64,000 nucleotides of DNA from the NCBI GenBank assembly GCA_903851385.1, contig CAINOC010000004.1, positions 30,428 through 94,427 of the forward strand, in the 5' to 3' direction. Under the pieces are notes generated by a model that saw only the letters and a list, made by a program, of their open reading frames with translations, had not been told where the DNA came from and made no database searches. The stretch comes from an uncultured Chlorobiaceae bacterium. Its GTDB lineage: Bacteria > Bacteroidota > Chlorobiia > Chlorobiales > Chlorobiaceae. Position numbers and translations under genes: made by a program. This document shows, piece by piece, positions 37,052 through 45,363 of this stretch (positions are counted from its first letter, which is position 1; each line of letters starts with the position of its first letter).

Positions 37052-37847
37052 CCAGCCGCCAGGCATGCACAAGAAAAAAAACAAACCCTGAAACAAGAAT
37101 AATTGTCGCTCCGGATGCCAGATCAAACTGATAGGAAAACCAAAGGCCGCTGATGCTGAATAACAATGAAAGCGCTATTGCCAGCAACATCATACCAGGA
37201 AGAGTGCGACTGAACATCCTTGCAATAGCCGCAGGAATAGTCAAAAGCGCAATAACCATCACGATACCCACAACCCGCATCATGACCACCACCGTCAATG
37301 CAATCAGGCAAAGCATCAAAAGGTAGAGAGCTGTTGTTTTCAATCCCGACACCCTGGCGTACTCCTCATCAAACGATATGGCAAGAAATTCCTTGTTGAG
37401 CAGCCATACAACTCCAATAATAAAAAGATCAAGCAACAGGATCATCCAGAGATCAAATGTTGGAACCGTAAGTATGTTACCGAAAAGATAGCTGAAAAGA
37501 TCGGGGGCATATCCAGGTTTGAGACTGATACATATAACCCCGACTGCCATCCCGACTGCCCAGAACGTACCGATAGCACTATCTTCGGCAACTTTGGCCT
37601 TTTTGCTCATTAGGCCGATAGCAATGGCGGCGAATAGACTGAATGGTATAACTCCAAGCAGTGGATTGATCCCGAGGTAGTAACCAAGACCGATCCCGCC
37701 AAAAGCTGTATGAGCGATGCCTCCGCTGATAAACCCGATCTTTTTCACTACGACATAGGTGCCTATAATACCACAGGCGACACAGGAAAGAATTGCAGCA
37801 AGCAACGCATTACGCATAAACTCAAATGCTAGAATTTCGTGCAGCAT
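37026..37847 (-). CDS. Metal ABC transporter permease (ZnuB-like)
   Basis: The start is placed at ATG 37847, four bases after the ATPase gene ends; a longer frame (37925) would overlap the ATPase by more than 70 bases. The 273-residue protein has about eight membrane helices, including LLAAILSCVACGIIGTYVVV and the GGIAHTAFGGIGLGYYLG block that is conserved in zinc/manganese permeases. It pairs with the ATPase and binding protein to import a divalent metal. Zinc is favoured by the neighbouring Zur-type gene and the His-rich binding protein, but manganese cannot be excluded. Confidence 0.88.
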   Translation of the reverse strand: MLHEILAFEFMRNALLAAILSCVACGIIGTYVVVKKIGFISGGIAHTAFGGIGLGYYLGINPLLGVIPFSLFAAIAIGLMSKKAKVAEDSAIGTFWAVGMAVGVICISLKPGYAPDLFSYLFGNILTVPTFDLWMILLLDLFIIGVVWLLNKEFLAISFDEEYARVSGLKTTALYLLMLCLIALTVVVMMRVVGIVMVIALLTIPAAIARMFSRTLPGMMLLAIALSLLFSISGLWFSYQFDLASGATIILVSGFVFFLVHAWRLVSASLTAQ

Positions 37848-37851
37848 ACCG

Positions 37852-38610
37852 CTAAGGATGATCAATAGTTCTGGAAACCTGAGAGTGATGAACAACAGGG
37901 TTAACCGGATAGTGGTAGAGTGCACTGAGGCTCTCCCTGTTCGGGCTCAATGCGGATTCATAGAGTTCAAGCGTTACATTCAGAAATGCTGTTCTGGTCA
38001 CGTAACGGCTTATGGTTCCGATATCATGGCTGACAAGAACAAGCGTGAGCTTTTCTTTGAGGTGCTCCATCAGATCGTAAATAGTAGTTTTCATCTGCGG
38101 ATCAATACTGGCCGTTGGCTCATCAAGCAGAAGGAGCTCGGGATCTCCAGCCAATGCCCGGGCAATAAGGGCCCGCTGCAGTTCGCCTCCAGAGAGGTCA
38201 CCAATACGGCGATCCGCCAGCCGTTCAAGACCAGCCGTGCAGATTGCCTGATCTGCTTTCTCCCTGTCTCTCTTGTTATAGTGCTGAAAAAGTTTTTTGT
38301 TCGAAATTCGACCCATCAGGACTAGCTCGCGGATACTGATAGGAAAGTCGCGATCAAAAAACAGGCGCTGAGGTACATAGCCGATCCGACCGGGGAAACT
38401 TCCCGGAGAACCTCCGAAAACCCTGACACTGCCTGCTGAGGGAGCTTCCAACCCGAGAATCACTCGAAGAAGCGTTGTTTTTCCACCACCGTTAGGCCCT
38501 ATAATACCAAGAAAATCACCATCATTAACTGATAGGGTCACCTTGTCAAGCACTTTCATCCCTCCCAATGAGACAGAAAGCTGGTCACATTGGATAATTG
38601 GATCCTTCAT
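37852..38610 (-). CDS. Metal ABC transporter ATPase (ZnuC-like)
   Basis: A 252-residue ABC ATPase. Walker A is GPNGGGKTTL, the signature is LSGGELQRALIARAL, Walker B is LLLLDEPTA, and the switch histidine lies in LVLVSHDIG. Its closest pattern is the MntB/ZnuC group of metal importers. It lies between the binding protein and permease genes; four bases overlap with the binding-protein gene. The C-terminus (SLSALYHYPVNPVVHHSQ) has several histidines. Confidence 0.93.
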   Translation of the reverse strand: MKDPIIQCDQLSVSLGGMKVLDKVTLSVNDGDFLGIIGPNGGGKTTLLRVILGLEAPSAGSVRVFGGSPGSFPGRIGYVPQRLFFDRDFPISIRELVLMGRISNKKLFQHYNKRDREKADQAICTAGLERLADRRIGDLSGGELQRALIARALAGDPELLLLDEPTASIDPQMKTTIYDLMEHLKEKLTLVLVSHDIGTISRYVTRTAFLNVTLELYESALSPNRESLSALYHYPVNPVVHHSQVSRTIDHP

Positions 38611-39509
38611 TGCATACTCTCGATGAATGTTTTCGTGGCACGTCGCAGATTCTCCTGATAATCACCAGCAAGAGGATCAACACTCCTCGTTACCCCACCA
38701 ATTTCTCTGGCAATAGTTTCAGCCTGGGATCTGCTGAATTGTGGTGAAACAAACACCACCTTGATATTGTTTGCTTTGGCTTTATCGATGACACGCTGCA
38801 TCTGCCTGGGAGTGAGCGTCTTTCCCTCTTCCTCAACTGCAATCTGTTCAAGACCGAAAGCCGTTGCATAATATCCCCATGCAGGATGAAAAACCAGAAA
38901 ACGTCTATTCCTTACTGTAACAAGCTGCCTCTGAATTTCCCGATCAAGCGACTGCAGTTCAGTTACAAGTTTTTCCCTGTTTTCCCGGTAGTCGTTCTTG
39001 TGGATCGGGTCTGCTGAAGCAAGGGCGTGTTCGACATTGTTGGCAATTATAATTCCGTTCGACGGAGAAAGCCAGTAGTGCGGGTCGTATCGCCCGTGAT
39101 GATGACTCTCTTCCTGAGAAGTTTCATGCGCATCATCTTTCTTTACAGGAAGAAGGCGAACACCTTCAACTGCATTACAAACCTTCAGCTTGCTGTTCAG
39201 TGACAAAAAGCGCTGCATCCAGTCAAGCTCAAACTCTACCCCTGATCCTACCTTGATGAACAGTGCTGAGCTGCCAAGCCGGACCATCTGCCTGGGTGAA
39301 GGCTCATAACTATGGGGATTTCCGCCTGGAGGAACCATAACCGATACGTCAACAAGGCTGCATCCAATCCTTTTGACAAAGTAGGAGAGCGGTTCAATAG
39401 AGCACACAACCTGAAGTTTTGTTGTTTCGGTCTGATGCACACACCCGCTCAGGAAGAGGAGCGCCACAAGCGTATACGCTAAAACTGATTTGTGCACTAT
39501 GCTTTTCAA
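38607..39509 (-). CDS. Metal ABC transporter substrate-binding lipoprotein (ZnuA-like)
   Basis: A 300-residue protein starting with TTG 39509, seven bases behind AAGGAGG. LFLSGC with Cys23 is a lipobox. Metal-site features are GGNPHSYEPSPRQM, the histidine-rich loop ETSQEESHHHGRYDPHYWLSP (about 130-150), FLVFHPAWGYYATAFGL and SVDPLAGDY. A His-rich loop is typical of zinc-binding ZnuA proteins. It delivers the metal to the ZnuB/ZnuC homologues. Its start overlaps the stop codon of the extended Zur frame, evidence that the two genes evolved as one unit. Confidence 0.92.
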   Translation of the reverse strand: MKSIVHKSVLAYTLVALLFLSGCVHQTETTKLQVVCSIEPLSYFVKRIGCSLVDVSVMVPPGGNPHSYEPSPRQMVRLGSSALFIKVGSGVEFELDWMQRFLSLNSKLKVCNAVEGVRLLPVKKDDAHETSQEESHHHGRYDPHYWLSPSNGIIIANNVEHALASADPIHKNDYRENREKLVTELQSLDREIQRQLVTVRNRRFLVFHPAWGYYATAFGLEQIAVEEEGKTLTPRQMQRVIDKAKANNIKVVFVSPQFSRSQAETIAREIGGVTRSVDPLAGDYQENLRRATKTFIESMQ

Positions 39510-39943
39510 CTGAAATCCTCCTTTTCTTTCGATACACAGGAGTCGCAGATGCCACTCAATTGCACCACATGGCTCACAAGCCGGAACCCTTCAATCATCA
39601 TCCCCTCATGATAACCGCATACATCAACTTACCCAACCTTTCCACATGATGAACAGATAATATGATGGTGATGATAACGTTCATTGACGGGCCGGCAGCA
39701 GAGAGTATAGCTTCGCTCGCGGGCAAAACCTGCGACACGGAACAAGACCCCGCAATCGACAAGGGTTTCAAGGTTGCGATACACACCGGGCAGTCCGCAC
39801 TGCTGTAAGTGAAGTTTCAGATGATCCTGAACCTCCAATGGCGAAAGCGGCTTCTGTGTGTGCAAAAACAAGGCAACCATCTCTCGACGACGCGGCGTGA
39901 GCTTCAGCCCGGCGCCTTTGATCAAGGTATACGCTTCATTCAT
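39506..39943 (-). pseudogene. zur: Fur/Zur-family regulator interrupted by an in-frame TAA
   Basis: The translated part (39629-39943) is 104 residues: the winged helix LTPRRREMVALFLHTQKPLSP...LPGVYRNLETLVDCGVLFRV and the metal region YHHHHIICSSCGKVG, then TAA at 39629-39631. The same frame continues without another stop to TGA at 39506, reading VDVCGYHEGMMIEGFRLVSH, then VVQLSGICDSC. That completes the second CXXC and the usual 145-residue length. It also overlaps the TTG start of the ZnuA-like gene. So one base change (CAA or GAA-type codon to TAA) seems to have split it. Loss of the second CXXC would remove the structural zinc site; readthrough is an alternative. Confidence 0.85.
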
Positions 39944-39952
39944 GAACTAAAC

Positions 39953-39982
39953 AGAAATTATTTCTATTTATAAGATAGAAAT
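39953..39982. promoter_or_regulatory. Overlapping dyads upstream of zur, candidate Zur operator
   Basis: AGAAAT-T-ATTTCT at 39953-39965 is followed by ATTTCTAT and ATAGAAAT arms (39960-39982) around TTATAAG. The dyads lie 10-40 bases upstream of the regulator start and have the AT-rich inverted repeat of Fur/Zur boxes. Autoregulation of the zur-znu unit is the inference. Confidence 0.5.
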
Positions 39983-40003
39983 GAATTAAACCGTTCCGGT
40001 ACG

Positions 40004-40045
40004 AAAAAAAATAGCGGTAACCGATTACAATAATCGTGTTACCGC
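40004..40045 (-). terminator. Rho-independent terminator of leuA
   Basis: On the minus strand GCGGTAAC-A-C-GATTA pairs with TAATC-G-GTTACCGC and is followed by TATTTTTTTT. It lies 15 bases after the leuA stop codon and separates leuA from the zur promoter. Confidence 0.88.
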
Positions 40046-40059
40046 ATGAATAAAGAGAG

Positions 40060-41742
40060 TCAAGGAAGACGGTTCAGGGCACTGACCGTGGCTTTGATGG
40101 AAGCAAGACTGATATTTGAATCGATTCCCGCACCAAAAGCAATCCTTCCATCGGCGCAGCCAATCTTGATATATGCTATGGCAAGAGCCCGGGCGCTGTG
40201 CCCGATAGCATGCTCGGCATATTCTTCAACGCTGAATTCGAGGCCACTTTCCTTGATAAAGCCCTTAACAAACGCATCGAGAGGGCCGTTGCCCCTGGCC
40301 TCAAAGCGGAATTCCCTCTCCCTCATCTGCACGATGCAGTTGATAGTAGTAGCTTCCTCATCACTACGGAGAGGATACTCATCGTCCCAGCTGAAATGAC
40401 ACTTTTTGAGAGTAACAGGTTCCTTAAGTTTAACATACTCGGCATGAAAAAGTTCATGAATCTGCTCAGACGATAGTTCTTCGCCTGTAGTGTCGGCAAC
40501 AGCCTGAACTGCTTCAGCAAAATCGGGCTGCATCCATTTAGGAATCTGAATCCCGAAATCCTTCTCAAGCACATAAGCCATTCCGCCCTTTCCTGATTGA
40601 CTGTTGATACGTACAATCGCTTCATAGTTACATCCGACATCCTGAGGATCGATTGGCAGATAAGGAACAGCCCATAACCCGTCAGGTGACAAGGCATGCG
40701 CTTTCATCCCTTTGCTGATGGCATCCTGATGAGAACCGGAAAAAGCTGTATAAACCAGTTCTCCTGCATAGGGATGGCGAGGATGAATATCCATGCGGGT
40801 GCAGCGGCGATAGACCTCGCGTACCCGCGGCAGATCGGCAAAATCAAGTTCAGGATTGACTCCCTGACTGAAAAGGTTTAATGCCATGACTACGATATCC
40901 ATGTTGCCACAGCGCTCGCCATTTCCAAATAAAGCCCCTTCAATACGATCTGCTCCCGCCATAAGTGCTAATTCAGCAGTTGCTACTGCTGTACCTCGAT
41001 CATTATGGGCATGAACGCTGATCAGGACAGCATCCCGAGCCTTGATATGGCGACAGAACCACTCGATCCGGTCGGCATAAATATTGGGGCGGGACATTTC
41101 AACCGTTGAGGGCAGATTGAGGATGATTTTTTCATCAGCAGATGCTCCCCACGTATCCATGACTGCGTGACAGACATCAAGGGCATAATCGAGTTCGGTA
41201 CCGGTAAAACTTTCAGGGCTGTACTCGAAGCGAATGCCTGCATTGCCCGACTGATCCTTGAGGCGGCGAACAAGCGCCGTTCCTTCGACAGCAATCGCTT
41301 TGATCTCCTCCTTGTTTTTACGAAACACAACATCCCGCTGCAACTGTGAGGTCGAATTGTAGAGGTGGACAATTGCCCGCTTCGCTCCGCTGATTGCATC
41401 AAACGTTTTTCGTATCAGGTGATCACGAGACTGGGTCAGCACCTGGATGGTAACATCATCCGGAATCAGATTGTCATTGATCAATCTGCGGACAAATGCA
41501 TACTCAGTGGCCGAAGCTGATGGAAAGCCGACCTCGATTTCCTTGAAACCCACGGAGACCAGAAGCTGAAACATAGAGACCTTTTCTTCAACGCTCATCG
41601 GGACGGGAAGGGCCTGATTACCGTCACGAAGATCCACACTGCACCAAATCGGCGCTTTTGTTATTGTGTTGTCCGGCCAGCTCCTTGCGGTAAGATTAAC
41701 CGCTGGATATGCTGCATATTTTTGATAATTCATTTTTTTCAT
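40060..41742 (-). CDS. leuA: 2-isopropylmalate synthase (LeuA2 type)
   Basis: A 560-residue enzyme. CSVDLRDGNQALPVPMS is the acceptor and metal site, HAHNDRGTAVA contributes metal histidines, and LFGNGERCGNMDIV is a catalytic block; residues from about 435 form the leucine-binding regulatory domain. The length and the PAVNLTARSWPDN start match the long LeuA group. It condenses acetyl-CoA and 2-oxoisovalerate for leucine synthesis, with likely feedback inhibition by leucine. leuB, leuC and leuD are not in the window. It is preceded by a leader peptide and attenuator. Confidence 0.96.
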   Translation of the reverse strand: MKKMNYQKYAAYPAVNLTARSWPDNTITKAPIWCSVDLRDGNQALPVPMSVEEKVSMFQLLVSVGFKEIEVGFPSASATEYAFVRRLINDNLIPDDVTIQVLTQSRDHLIRKTFDAISGAKRAIVHLYNSTSQLQRDVVFRKNKEEIKAIAVEGTALVRRLKDQSGNAGIRFEYSPESFTGTELDYALDVCHAVMDTWGASADEKIILNLPSTVEMSRPNIYADRIEWFCRHIKARDAVLISVHAHNDRGTAVATAELALMAGADRIEGALFGNGERCGNMDIVVMALNLFSQGVNPELDFADLPRVREVYRRCTRMDIHPRHPYAGELVYTAFSGSHQDAISKGMKAHALSPDGLWAVPYLPIDPQDVGCNYEAIVRINSQSGKGGMAYVLEKDFGIQIPKWMQPDFAEAVQAVADTTGEELSSEQIHELFHAEYVKLKEPVTLKKCHFSWDDEYPLRSDEEATTINCIVQMREREFRFEARGNGPLDAFVKGFIKESGLEFSVEEYAEHAIGHSARALAIAYIKIGCADGRIAFGAGIDSNISLASIKATVSALNRLP

Positions 41743-41777
41743 TGCCTCTTCTTCTCCTTTTGATCCTTTAAAATGAC

Positions 41778-41810
41778 AAAAGCCACCAACCCTGAGGGGC
41801 TGGCGGCTTT
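41778..41810 (-). promoter_or_regulatory. leuA attenuator terminator hairpin
   Basis: On the minus strand AAAGCCGCCAGCCC, loop CTCA, GGGTTGGTGGCTTT forms a long stem (three mismatches), followed by TGTCATTTT. It ends 35 bases before the leuA start. The AGGGG right after the leuL stop (41854-41858) is complementary to CCCCT in its left arm (41795-41799), so an alternative antiterminating pairing is possible. Confidence 0.72.
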
Positions 41811-41857
41811 AACAATGTTCTTTCTGGCGATAAAAACGAACTAAAACGCACATCCCC

Positions 41858-41926
41858 TTAGAGCCATAAAGCCCGGAGTAGCAAGCCCAGGGTAAGCAAA
41901 AGGCTATTAAGGTTCGCTATGCTCAT
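41858..41926 (-). CDS. leuL: Leucine-rich leader peptide of leuA
   Basis: A 22-residue open frame, MSIANLNSLLLTLGLLLRALWL, with ten leucine codons that include all six synonymous forms. It lies between a sigma70-like promoter and the attenuator hairpin of leuA. In leader-controlled operons, ribosome stalling at such codons when leucyl-tRNA is scarce blocks formation of the terminator and lets leuA be transcribed. Shine-Dalgarno match is weak (TTCTTGACG before ATG). No translation evidence exists, but position and composition strongly support the role. Confidence 0.82.
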   Translation of the reverse strand: MSIANLNSLLLTLGLLLRALWL

Positions 41927-41969
41927 CGTCAAGAAAAAATTAAATCGATCAATCAATACCTTTGCACTA

Positions 41970-41997
41970 AAAATACAAAATTCGCGAACGCTTGCAA
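41970..41997 (-). promoter_or_regulatory. Sigma70-like promoter of the leu leader
   Basis: TTGCAA (41992-41997) and TATTTT (41970-41975) are separated by 16 bases on the minus strand. Transcription would start near 41963, giving a leader of about 220 bases that contains leuL and the attenuator. Confidence 0.5.
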
Positions 41998-42070
41998 TAC
42001 AAACCTGAACATTTTGCGACATCCGGAATTACCTAAAAATTGAGCGGAAGGCAAACCCGTTAGAATAGAG

Positions 42071-44053
42071 CTATACCTTAACCGGCAGAATCACAAAAGG
42101 AATACCGTGAAGATAGAGATTCTGCTGTACGGCAAAAACAGTGTAATTGTGTAGCCAGCGATCCATGATTGTTTCGTTGGTAAAGACAAGCTGTCCGCCA
42201 AAGAAGACGATGTCGGGGAATTTTGCACGGATGGACGGAACAAGCTTGTTGACCTCCTCAACAACATCTGTTCCAATTGAAAAATATGCCTCGGCATAGT
42301 GGCCATGATCCTGCATGTAGTCCACATACTTCGACGTTTCGTTACGGACAAAACTGCCAAGATTTTCTATTTCATCGGCCCCTTTGAAGTTGCCGGCGTC
42401 AATCGAACCGATTTCAACGAAGACATAATTTTTATACGTACTGCCAAAAAGTCGGAACACACTGAACAGGGTATGCAGGCCAAGTCCGTTAAACCCATTT
42501 ACCAGTATTGCTGCAGTCTTAGCTTTCGGATCATACAGCGGAGCTGGAGTTGTGCTGTCATGAACATCCGAGCCTGTCAGTACGGCGGCTTCTACAATAA
42601 CATCGAGACGTTTCAGGATTGAAGCGGTCTTGTTGTAATGGTTTTTGATAAAGAAAGCACCAAGAACCAACACGCCAGTTATCACCATGGTGACCCATCC
42701 ACCTTCATTAAACTTGAGAATCAGTACAGAAATCAGGATAAAGGTGGTTAACGTAAGACCAATGCCGTTAATCATGAGTTTTTTGAACCACTGCTTTTCA
42801 GTAGCGCGCTGCTCCCACCAATGCTTTACCATTCCAAGCTGTGAGAGGGTAAAGGTGATGAACACGTTGATACTATAAAGAACGATCAAAAAATCAACTG
42901 ATCCATTTGAGGCGAGCATCATAACAAGAGAAGCGATACCCATGACAAGAATGCCCTTTTCGGTCACCAGCCTGTCGCTCAACATCGCAAAGCGGGTCGG
43001 CAGCCATTTGTCGAGCGCCATATTGGCGAGAACCCTCGGGCCATCAAGAAAACCGGTCTGCGCTGCAATAAAGAGAAGCACCGCTTCAGAAAACAAGGTA
43101 ATCCAGACAAACCCGACGCCGTAAAAGCCGCCCCAGGATGCTGTTACACTTTCAAACAAAATAGCGTTCAATGTTTTGCCGGGGGAATTACGAACATCAA
43201 AAAGAATGTAGGCCATCATAAGTCCCATGACGGTCAAGGAGAGAGAGAGCGCCATATACTTCATGGTTTTTTTTGCCGTAGCAACTTTAGGCTCCCGCAA
43301 AACAGGAAGACCGTTACTGACCGCCTCAATTCCGGTAAAGGTACCTGCGCCAAGGCTATAGGCTTTTAAAACAAGAAAAAGCACTCCGAACAAACCAAGG
43401 GTATGGAATGAATGGGTAAGCTCTCGTCCGGTTTCATGATAGACCGAGCCAAAGGTTCCCAGATGTGATATCACCGCATAGACAATAACAACAGCATGGG
43501 TGAAAACAAACAGAAGGAAGACTGGTACCAGCGGCATTACAGCTTCCTTGATCCCTCGAAGGTTGAGTAAAAGCAGAACAAATACGCCGAAAACGGCAAA
43601 CCAGAGTTTATAGCCAATAAATCCAGTTGGCAAAAAGCTGAAAATCGCATCAGCTCCACTGGCTATCGATATGGTAATGGTAAGGATGTAGTCGATAAGA
43701 AGTGCGCTGCCTGAAATAACGCCCATCTCGGGGGAAAGCAGTTTGCTGGCAACCAGGTATCCTCCGCCCCCATGAGGGAAAAGTTCAATAATATGCGAAT
43801 AACTGGAGGCGATAATAAGGATGGTGATTCCTGTACCGATAGCGACAAATATACCGAGTGTAGGATGACCCTGGAGTGCTTGAAACGCCTCTGCCGGACC
43901 ATAACAGGAAGAGGAAAGACCATCCGAGCCAAGCCCTACCCATGCAAGAAAAGCTGAGAGTGCCAGCTGGTGAAAAATTTTGTGATCCGTAAAATCCCGT
44001 GCTCCGCCAATAAAAAATGTTTTTAACTGCCTGAATACTTTATTCGCTGCCAT
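42071..44053 (-). CDS. APC-superfamily permease, amino-acid type
   Basis: A 660-residue protein. The N-terminal 460 residues contain about 12 membrane helices, beginning with LALSAFLAWVGLGSDGLSSSCYGPAEAF, the conserved start of the amino-acid transporter group, and PHGGGGYLVASKLL. The last 170 residues (about 490-660) are hydrophilic and contain TAAILVNGFNGLGLHTLFSVF, an extra cytosolic domain. Substrate unknown; potassium or amino acids are both possible for relatives. It is a single-gene unit behind tRNA-Asn on the same strand. Confidence 0.85.
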   Translation of the reverse strand: MAANKVFRQLKTFFIGGARDFTDHKIFHQLALSAFLAWVGLGSDGLSSSCYGPAEAFQALQGHPTLGIFVAIGTGITILIIASSYSHIIELFPHGGGGYLVASKLLSPEMGVISGSALLIDYILTITISIASGADAIFSFLPTGFIGYKLWFAVFGVFVLLLLNLRGIKEAVMPLVPVFLLFVFTHAVVIVYAVISHLGTFGSVYHETGRELTHSFHTLGLFGVLFLVLKAYSLGAGTFTGIEAVSNGLPVLREPKVATAKKTMKYMALSLSLTVMGLMMAYILFDVRNSPGKTLNAILFESVTASWGGFYGVGFVWITLFSEAVLLFIAAQTGFLDGPRVLANMALDKWLPTRFAMLSDRLVTEKGILVMGIASLVMMLASNGSVDFLIVLYSINVFITFTLSQLGMVKHWWEQRATEKQWFKKLMINGIGLTLTTFILISVLILKFNEGGWVTMVITGVLVLGAFFIKNHYNKTASILKRLDVIVEAAVLTGSDVHDSTTPAPLYDPKAKTAAILVNGFNGLGLHTLFSVFRLFGSTYKNYVFVEIGSIDAGNFKGADEIENLGSFVRNETSKYVDYMQDHGHYAEAYFSIGTDVVEEVNKLVPSIRAKFPDIVFFGGQLVFTNETIMDRWLHNYTVFAVQQNLYLHGIPFVILPVKV

Positions 44054-44299
44054 GCCATAGCTGAGAAGTAATTAATGGTAATATGATGCATACTTGCTAT
44101 ACAAGAGCAACGCACAACCTTAAAATATATTTAATTCATAATAACATAAACTACAAGGCGTCAATACGACCAGCCCTTATCCTGAGAGAAATAGGGAACA
44201 AGATGCACTATCGCCCATTAGCTTGATAACGAGGTTGGGATAGTCATTTATTCGGCAGGAGAAAAAAAAAGAGGGTGTGAGAAAAGAAAACCGTACAAA

Positions 44300-44338
44300 A
44301 TAAAAAAAGGAAGATCTCCTTTTGAAGTACCTTCCTTT
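44300..44338 (-). terminator. Terminator of tRNA-Asn
   Basis: AAAGGAAG and CTTCCTTT arms enclose a 17-base loop and are followed by TTTTATTT on the minus strand, a few bases after the tRNA 3' end. Confidence 0.7.
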
Positions 44339-44343
44339 ATTTG

Positions 44344-44415
44344 CTCCGCGGGAAGGACTCGAACCTACAACCCTGCGATTAACAGTCGCATGCTCTACCA
44401 TTGAGCTACCGCGGA
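44344..44415 (-). tRNA. tRNA-Asn (anticodon GTT)
   Basis: A 72-base cloverleaf: acceptor TCCGCGG/CCGCGGA, D arm GCTCAATGGTAGAGC, anticodon stem TGCGA/TCGCA with loop CTGTTAA (anticodon GTT) and T arm with GGTTCGAGTCC. The 3' CCA is not encoded. Asparagine tRNA is a substrate of the TsaD-dependent t6A modification. Confidence 0.97.
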
Positions 44416-44429
44416 ATATTTAACCAACA

Positions 44430-44459
44430 TTGTTACTGCTGATTGGCGAACAATATAAT
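44430..44459 (+). promoter_or_regulatory. Candidate promoter of the fatty-acid operon
   Basis: TTGTTA (44430-44435) and TATAAT (44454-44459) are 18 bases apart, upstream of the yceD-like gene. It is a good -10 match and a fair -35 match; transcription start near 44467 would give a 125-base leader. Confidence 0.4.
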
Positions 44460-44591
44460 TCCGTTTTTTTTAAATACAAACCTCCACTGGTTTTTTTTGT
44501 ATGATTTGTGTTAAAAGTTGTACCATCAACCATTTTCATTTTCCATAATAATTTTTGTACATTGGTGTTCTTTTACTGAAAAGGCAGTTAT

Positions 44592-45119
44592 ATGTATAAA
44601 GAAAAATCGCCAATAGCGATCCGGATAGCGGATCTTGTGCAGGGAATCAATGAGTTTGATTTTACCTACAAAGCCTCTGATTTTACAGGCTGGCAGTTGG
44701 CTGAGGCCGGTTTTACCCGGAATATAGAGATCAATGTGGTTGTTGATAAGAGTGAAGACGAAGTCTCCGTCACCATTGAAACATATACTGTAGCAGATTT
44801 TACCTGTGATAGATGTCTTGCTCCGATATCAAGAATTCTTTCGGGATCGCTCAAGCTCTATTATTTATATGGTGTATCTGTAGAAGAGGCTGAAGGGTGG
44901 AATGAAGAGTACCGGTTGCTCGACAAGAATACTGATTCCATAGATCTGACCGGGGATGTTTGCGAAACCCTGCTGCTGTCGTTGCCATTAAAAGTAACCT
45001 GTACGGATAACACTGTTTGCAAGCTATACGGAATTGATGAAAAAAATGAAGCGTCTCATGCCGAGGAGATAAGTGCCTGGCAGGAGTCGCTTGAACAGCT
45101 GAAAAATAAGTATCGTTAA
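44592..45119 (+). CDS. YceD/DUF177-family protein
   Basis: A 175-residue protein with the DUF177 pattern: a cysteine pair in DFTCDRCLAPISRILSG and a second Cys region near SLPLKVTCTDN. DUF177/YceD proteins occur before rpmF in most bacteria and are linked to 23S rRNA or ribosome assembly. Here too it is followed after 25 bases by rpmF, and it opens the fatty-acid operon. Function outside this context is not known. Confidence 0.88.
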   Translation: MYKEKSPIAIRIADLVQGINEFDFTYKASDFTGWQLAEAGFTRNIEINVVVDKSEDEVSVTIETYTVADFTCDRCLAPISRILSGSLKLYYLYGVSVEEAEGWNEEYRLLDKNTDSIDLTGDVCETLLLSLPLKVTCTDNTVCKLYGIDEKNEASHAEEISAWQESLEQLKNKYR

Positions 45120-45144
45120 CTGATTATAAATAAAGAGTACCGCT

Positions 45145-45336
45145 ATGGCCAATCCTAAAGCCAAAATGTCTAAGTCCAGAAGGGATAAAAGACGTGCACA
45201 ATTTATTGCCCGTACAAAGCCGGCGACTACAGTCCTTTGCGCAAACTGCGGCGAGCCAACTCTTCCGCACCGTGCATGCCGTCATTGCGGTCACTACCGG
45301 GGAAGATGTGTTGTCAATAAATTAGCAAAGAGCTGA
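45145..45336 (+). CDS. rpmF: 50S ribosomal protein L32
   Basis: A 63-residue L32. [20 protein letters not shown] is the standard N-terminus and [20 protein letters not shown] holds the two CxxC zinc pairs. It lies between the yceD-like gene and plsX, as in many bacteria. The four-cysteine (zinc) form suggests that this is the main copy. Confidence 0.97.
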   Translation: MANPKAKMSKSRRDKRRAQFIARTKPATTVLCANCGEPTLPHRACRHCGHYRGRCVVNKLAKS

Positions 45337-45363
45337 TAACCCTAACAAGACAAAAACCCCATC

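Noticed and set aside
37759..38325. A 188-codon plus-strand frame antisense to the ZnuB/ZnuC genes
   Set aside because: It overlaps two firm ABC genes and has no domain.
39629..39943. A complete short Fur-family protein ending at residue 104
   Set aside because: The continuing frame restores the missing CXXC and the usual length, so a stop mutation is more likely than a short form.
44054..44343. A small RNA or leader between the APC gene and tRNA-Asn
   Set aside because: Only the tRNA terminator is supported; the rest is AT-rich without a stable structure.
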